In this document: one piece after another, positions 58,935 to 64,000 of the stretch
Numbering within the stretch: position 1 is the stretch's first letter
Layout: every line of letters starts with the position of its first letter
DNA from: Euwallacea fornicatus
Taxonomy: Eukaryota > Arthropoda > Insecta > Coleoptera > Curculionidae
DNA length: 64,000 bases
Assembly (NCBI RefSeq): GCF_040115645.1
Contig: NC_089567.1
Location: forward strand, 1,364,001-1,428,000
Direction of reading: 5' to 3'
Notes under the pieces: generated by a model
The model's input: only the letters and a program-made list of their open reading frames with translations
What the model was told of the DNA's origin: nothing
Database searches by the model: none
Position numbers and translations under genes: made by a program

Positions 58935-61434
58935 GCAAATGAGATTTAACTTCCTTACAGTGTGTTTATATTATACTCATAATATTTTATTTTAACTTTT
59001 TGTCTTACGTTTTTTTAAGGAGAATTTTGTAACAGACAAAAACAAACCTCAAAATTACGCAGCTTTTTGTAACATCTCTTACTCTATACCATGTTCCCCC
59101 ACTACTTACCCTTGCCATGGACAATTCGATGATTTAGAGACATGAGCGATTGAAGTGTGTGAAGGCATTCATTCCTTCATGTTAAACAATTATGAAAGTA
59201 ACATTATTGGTTTGTTCATTCATTTATAATACTATTTGGTATGTTGGACTTTCGAGAAACAGATTAAACTATAGTGATTCTGCAAAGCAACTTTTTGCTA
59301 GGAATATTATTGAATTTTAAGCTATTAAGATTGAGTACTAAATTTGAATTCGGCGGACTTAAAATTAATGAGGCTCTATTTCATGTTCTTGCAGTAGTTT
59401 GTGGGTAATTTATCCTCATTGTGTAGAACACTTTTGGTTCAGTAGATTTTCTGGACAACAACTTATAATATCTGGCGTCCTTTTTTTCCGGTGTGTCCGC
59501 AACTCTCTGAGGAACAATATAGAAAAAAACACGAGTAGTTAAACAAAAGTTGTTTATATCTGAGAATTCTCTCGTGCGTGCTTGGGAAGGTGACTGTTGG
59601 AAATACACATCAATTTTCAAGATTCTTGTGTTTTGTAACTTAGTTAACAAACGGGATCAGATTGCAACTGAAATAAATTAAAATTCTTACATTTTTATTC
59701 TGAGTTCTTCCTAATACGGCAGAATTAGAGAAGAAACGTATATTTAATAATACACTACTAATCATATATGCGAGTAATTCGGAAATGTTATTTTGTATGA
59801 CTTGTGTCATATTGCACCGTATTGCAGAATCCCATTAGTATCGGTAGCGAGCTGATGGGATTTAGTACTTTTCTACTTGAATACGTTTAAAACTAGTTAG
59901 TTAGTTAGTAAGAGCGAATAGACCGCAACATCATCTACTTTCGCTAGATTTAATTATGAGGTAACTTTCATGAAATCGAAGAAGTCAATCAATAATAGCA
60001 GTTACCCGACCGTTTCAATGAAGCTAACTAACCTCCAGGTAAAGTTTCCTGGATTAGTTGTCAGTTACGGGGAAGGTAACAGAACTGCGGGTCTTAAATC
60101 CGACATTTGAGGACAGAAAACGTGTTAGCCCCTTATTAATTCTAGAGAGTTATTCTCAGTTTCAGGAAAACTAGAGTAACCTTCCGCTCGTCAATCTATT
60201 TATAATCCAGTAGAATGTATTTTTCTTTAAATAATATTTATATTGTTGTTTTAAAATACTTTAAACTTTCGTGCTATTTGATGAAAACGCACATTTAGGA
60301 ATTAATAATTTGTTAAAAAAAATTTGCTTCTCACTTTTTGAGTTTTCGCTGTATGTCGGCTGTATTTAATTTATCTGTAAACGTTCAAAAGAGAGTAAGT
60401 ATAAACAGATAGAAAATTCTCCTGGTAAAATGCTCCTGGTAAAGCTAACGTAAACAAGATTTGTAAATGTCAGCAATTACACCTGCATGCTTTCACTATT
60501 TTCGTGAAAGTTAGCAGTTGGCCTTTGGGAACCTTAGATGCAATAAAATTCCCGGAGGGATCGTAATCTTGAGAAAATGCTATTTTTTAGCTGAAACGTA
60601 ATCGGATTGCAAAGATAAACGAACTGCTAGAATTTGGGGATTCAACTCACGCTCCTCTCAACATTGTAATTAAATTGTTTTTGTTCTGTATCTAATGGAC
60701 ATGCGTCTAGAATAACGAAGGAATGGTCTTCCTTAGTTCCTTTGCTTCTTAATATGTTTGCTGCAGGTTACTCCAAATTACATTATATGTTCTTGAGGCT
60801 GTTAAGGTATCTGAATCAATAAAGAGAAAAATTTAGCTGGAAATTTGAAATGGCCCTTTTGCCTAGTTGGCTTGTGACTGTGAACGTGAATTTCCAATTA
60901 AATTGATCAATGAAACCCATAGGTCCGGTAATTAAAAATTGCTTCTAGATGCCCGGGCTAATCTGAGAATTTAAGAAATTTGCCCAACGTTGATGATTTG
61001 CTGCATTACAGTGGTCTAAAGCTTACATTTCGACGAAGTAAACTGAATTGCCAAAGCTCTTTAAGGGTTTTCGAAATTTTACTTGAAATCAGATGAAAGA
61101 AAGAAAAATTTTTCCTTGTTAAGTCAATTTGGAGCAGCGGCCGAAAACTTTTCGATAATTTAATCAAGAAAGATCAGATTTCCACTAAGTGCAATAAAAA
61201 ATGTTCAATAAAAAAAAAGTGTAGGAGAAGGAAGTACAGGAAAAAATGTAGGAATAGGGCAAGAAAAAAGTGCATCGCAAGTTATCCAAAACTTGCAGAT
61301 AAGGTAACTAATGCAGTTCGTATTTACAATAAATAAAAACTTATATACTTTGTAGTTTAGATCCTTGCATGTGCGCCATTGTATACATCAAATCAATTCG
61401 AGGTCAACATAATATATGACCAGTGGGGTTTCAA
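58935..61434. other. unassigned stretch
   Basis: No supported gene over 2.5 kb. A minus-strand ORF at 59381-59650 (89 codons) has no recognised domain. TTAG repeats at 59897-59912 and a short tandem CTCCTGGTAAA pair near 60420-60437 are present. Confidence 0.35.
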
Positions 61435-62565
61435 AAATGGTATGTTTTTGGATTGAAATAAAAAAAAGGTGATAAAACAAAGCCAGGTAGAGAATGAGGA
61501 GGTAAAAAAACTATTAATTTATGAACTAAACATCAGAAAAATAAAACCAAAATCACGAAAACTGCTTATAGTTACTCGAAACATAGTGAAATCGTTAATA
61601 TACAGGGTGTCCCACAAGTGTTTCATTATATTTCAGTGGGTAATAGTACATTGAAAAATAATATGACTCCCTATATAAACCATATTCCAATAATGCTTCA
61701 TTAAGAAGATACAGGGTGTTAAACTTAAAACACACCTGGAATATTTCAACGTATCAGAGTATCAATGAACAGGCGAGCTCAATTATGTATTGAACAAAAT
61801 GGCCACCAATTTGAACAATTTCTATAATGTTATAGCAAATTAATAATATTTAAAACAAACTTAATATTATTAAAACCATTTAGAGAATATCGTGTATATA
61901 GACGGTATTCAATTTTTTACTGGCAAACGATACGTCGGACGAAAAAGAGTCAAGTGAGCATTTTTCTTCTAAATGAAATTACGCTTCTAAAAATAATTTT
62001 TATTTTGATAAAAAGCAGTGGCGCACCATGTTTTTCTTTAAAAATGTGCTGAGAGGTGTCCGTACGCACGTCACTGGTGAAACGAAAAATAGCCCTTTTG
62101 CATAAATAAATGCGTCTACATTAACCCTCAAAACATGCCAAATTTCACTTACATATCTCAAACGGTTTTGAATATATCAATAAAAGTTAGATTTTTTAAG
62201 TAAAGTTTAACACCCTGTATCTTCTTAATGAAGCGTTATTGGAATATGGTTTATATAGGGAGTCATATTATTTTTCAATGTACTATTACCCACTGAAATA
62301 TAATGAAACACTTGTGGAACACCCAGTATATTTTTACGCCTCTTACCGTGCCAGAATTGTAACAAATAACTAACTCGTAGACGTGCTCTCATATTTCCAC
62401 CTTTATTCAACTCGTACATACTCCCTTTATCAATTTTGACCTGTGAGCATCGTCTGTAAAAGGCATGTATGGTATGCCTTTATTATTTGAATACTACGTT
62501 ACCCCACACCCCCTCGACACGTAGGTGTTACCTAATTCGACGTGCATCCAAAGATCCAAACTGCA
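61435..62565 (+). repeat. ~1.15-kb composite repeat, copy 2
   Basis: Same order of words as 20795-21951, with the MITE 61601-62328 at the equivalent position. Here it is not flanked by the foldback arms seen around copy 1, so the block itself is the repeating unit. Confidence 0.75.
61601..62328. mobile_element. MITE with ends duplicated at 109 bp
   Basis: TACAGGGTGTCCCACAAGTG at 61601 and CACTTGTGGAACACCCAGTA ending at 62328 are outer ends. TACAGGGTGTTAAACTT at 61710 and AAGTTTAACACCCTGTA ending at 62219 are inner ends. The arms between match closely (GAAGCRTTATTGGAATATGG-type words). No coding. Confidence 0.95.
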
Positions 62566-63799
62566 AACTATAATTTTCATTACTGATTGATAGTTTGGGC
62601 AAAAGTGGGAAGAACAATAAGTCTAACAATTAATTCGCTGCTCGTGTTTTTGCAAAATAGTAAATTAGTCGGTATAATTCGAAGAATTAAATTCAATTTT
62701 GATGCGTTTGTGAGCATCTATGAAATATGAAATATCCGTTTAAAGTCGACTTCAAAGTGCATGTTTCTCCCTTGAAATAATAACTTTCCTTTTCCTTCCG
62801 TACTTAAAATACTGGCATCTACGAATCTGGGCAATTTATAACCCGTCCTTCCTCCCAAAATGATAAATACGAGTAGTTTTCTACTTGTTTGTGGTCGTTT
62901 GGAGCTAAAGCTTGGCATTTGCGGAGGGAATATGCGACAGTTAAATCAAAATTTCAGCTTTATCAGGAGTGCATACATTCACACAGCGATGAGGGCCTTG
63001 AGTTTTACAACAATAATGCAATTATTCCAATGCACGTAGCAATTTTCAATCAAAAACTTCAATTTGCGTTTTCCAAGTTTCCCGTTATTTGGACCAATTT
63101 TAAGCCCCAATTCCATGTCAAATATCCAGCCAAAAAGGGCAGCATTGGTAATTACAAATTCATTTGGCAAACACGTCCAACATATTAGGTTGGTGATTTG
63201 ATATCTAGTGAGGAGCATTGTTTCATTTTATAACATGTGAATATTTGGACCTTTCCACATTATGTATCAGCCCTGTCAGCAATCTTTCAGCAACGCTGAA
63301 GTTGAAGCAGTACGGCGCGTCCAAATACCTCTTTTATTTGTTATATAATTATGATGACGATCATTGCTTGTGTTATTATGTTTGCATACAGCACGCTGTA
63401 TTTGATTACCTCCCTTGTTAGTTGCATGCTATGTATACACTAAAGAAGCGTTAACTACGTACGCAAACTTTACGGAAAGTATGATTCTATTCTAATGTGT
63501 GGTATACAAACCACATAGATAGCATCGGATGGCATGGCAAAGCTAATAGAGTTACTCTTGTTTGCTTTGTTTTCGACGTAAGGCTCATTAAACTTCGAGA
63601 ATACTAACAAACAATTATTAGCCACGTTTCCCTATAGTATTACAGGTATGTTTCCTTGACTGCGCAATTAGCTGTTTTATTAATAACCGTGGGAATCATC
63701 ATATAAAAAAAAACGAGCCTTTATTTGTTCTGTTTTTTGGACTCGACCCACAAATCTAAGTTGTTATGGTGGTAGACTTAGTCACAACTATCTGAGAAT
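62566..63799. other. unassigned stretch
   Basis: No supported gene. A 99-codon plus-strand ORF at 62889-63188 has an antisense shadow and no recognised domain. TTAGGTTGGTGAT at 63187 looks like a mariner end but has no partner in the window. Confidence 0.35.
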
Positions 63800-64000
63800 A
63801 ATATTTACCCTTCGCAAAGGGCTGGAATGACGCCCTTGTTAACGTCTCGATAACAAATTTGTCACCATGTTCAGAACGTATATTAAAACCCATATGGAGT
63901 TATGGAATCGAGTTGTGGGGAACGGCGAGTGCAAGCAACGTTAAAATAATGCAAAGACCCTCAGGGGAATAGTAGATGCACCATGGTATGTCGGCAACGA
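63800..64000 (+). pseudogene. Jockey-clade LINE polymerase fragment, runs off window
   Basis: Reads KPIWSYGIELWGTASASNVK with IMQR, then after a frameshift LRGIVDAPWYVGN at the window end. This is the thumb region just after the RT domain of Jockey-type LINEs (KPiWtYGiqLWGtAsxSNixixQRfQsKxLRxixxAPWyvxN). An extra A before the KPIW word (near 63880) breaks the frame with the preceding TYIK. The rest lies beyond 64000. Confidence 0.8.

Noticed and set aside
63187..63200. TTAGGTTGGTGAT as a mariner terminus
   Set aside because: No inverted partner or transposase within reach in the window.
1..64000. CRISPR arrays, tRNA or rRNA genes, bacterial operons
   Set aside because: No regularly spaced direct repeats, cloverleaf-forming A/B-box pairs or rRNA words were seen; the sequence is eukaryotic.

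Overview
This is an AT-rich stretch of nuclear DNA from an animal, almost certainly an insect. It has no operons, ribosome binding sites, CRISPR arrays or recognisable tRNA/rRNA genes. It holds many decayed Tc1/mariner-type transposons, a piggyBac, a pogo/Tigger element, R1/Jockey-clade LINE fragments and simple repeats. GT-AG-bounded candidate exons appear only at a few places. Several listed ORFs start at TTG or GTG, so they are not evidence of genes by themselves.

Layout. 84-1178: long-TIR MITE. 1762-4513: palindromic DD41D transposon carrying a small retroposed insert. 4765-5007: LINE reverse-transcriptase scrap. 5227-7096: second DD41D element. 8780-9815: 3' part of an R1-clade LINE on the minus strand. 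11900-12810: Tc1-like relic. 13042-14600: Tc3-like element with long TIRs. 15290-16932: DD41D deletion derivative. 20595-22520: foldback MITE split by a composite repeat that recurs at 61435-62565. 25434-25760 and 27285-29110: further DD41D relics. 29760-36280: nest of inverted arms, piggyBac, MITE and DD41D element. 37387-38412: Tc1-like relic. 40715-41313: mini-element. 41638-44188: Tigger-like element. 45894-47669: MITE with an apparently intact mariner (45954-47240) inside. 50058-50950: older mariner relic. 51404-52312 and 54600-55167: MITEs. 55887-57446: second palindromic DD41D derivative. 58064-58913: MITE. From about 63800 to the window end: Jockey-clade LINE.

The best candidate host gene is on the plus strand. 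Exon 54345-54532 has a good acceptor and a GTAAGT donor and begins a protein with an N-terminal signal anchor. A possible upstream exon lies at 45136-45198. The stretch 52313-54344 is the longest free of recognisable transposons and is probably intron.

The most interesting pattern is architectural. At least eleven unrelated-looking elements end in a TACAGGGTGT-like motif and carry a second copy of it, same orientation, usually about 110 bp further in (range 90-150). Two of them (33503-35266 and 1762-4513) carry DD41D transposase relics. This suggests a family with two transposase-binding sites per end, like the IR/DR layout of some Tc1 elements, which spawned most of the MITEs here. The mariner at 45954 is the only element whose transposase reading frame and catalytic triad look intact.
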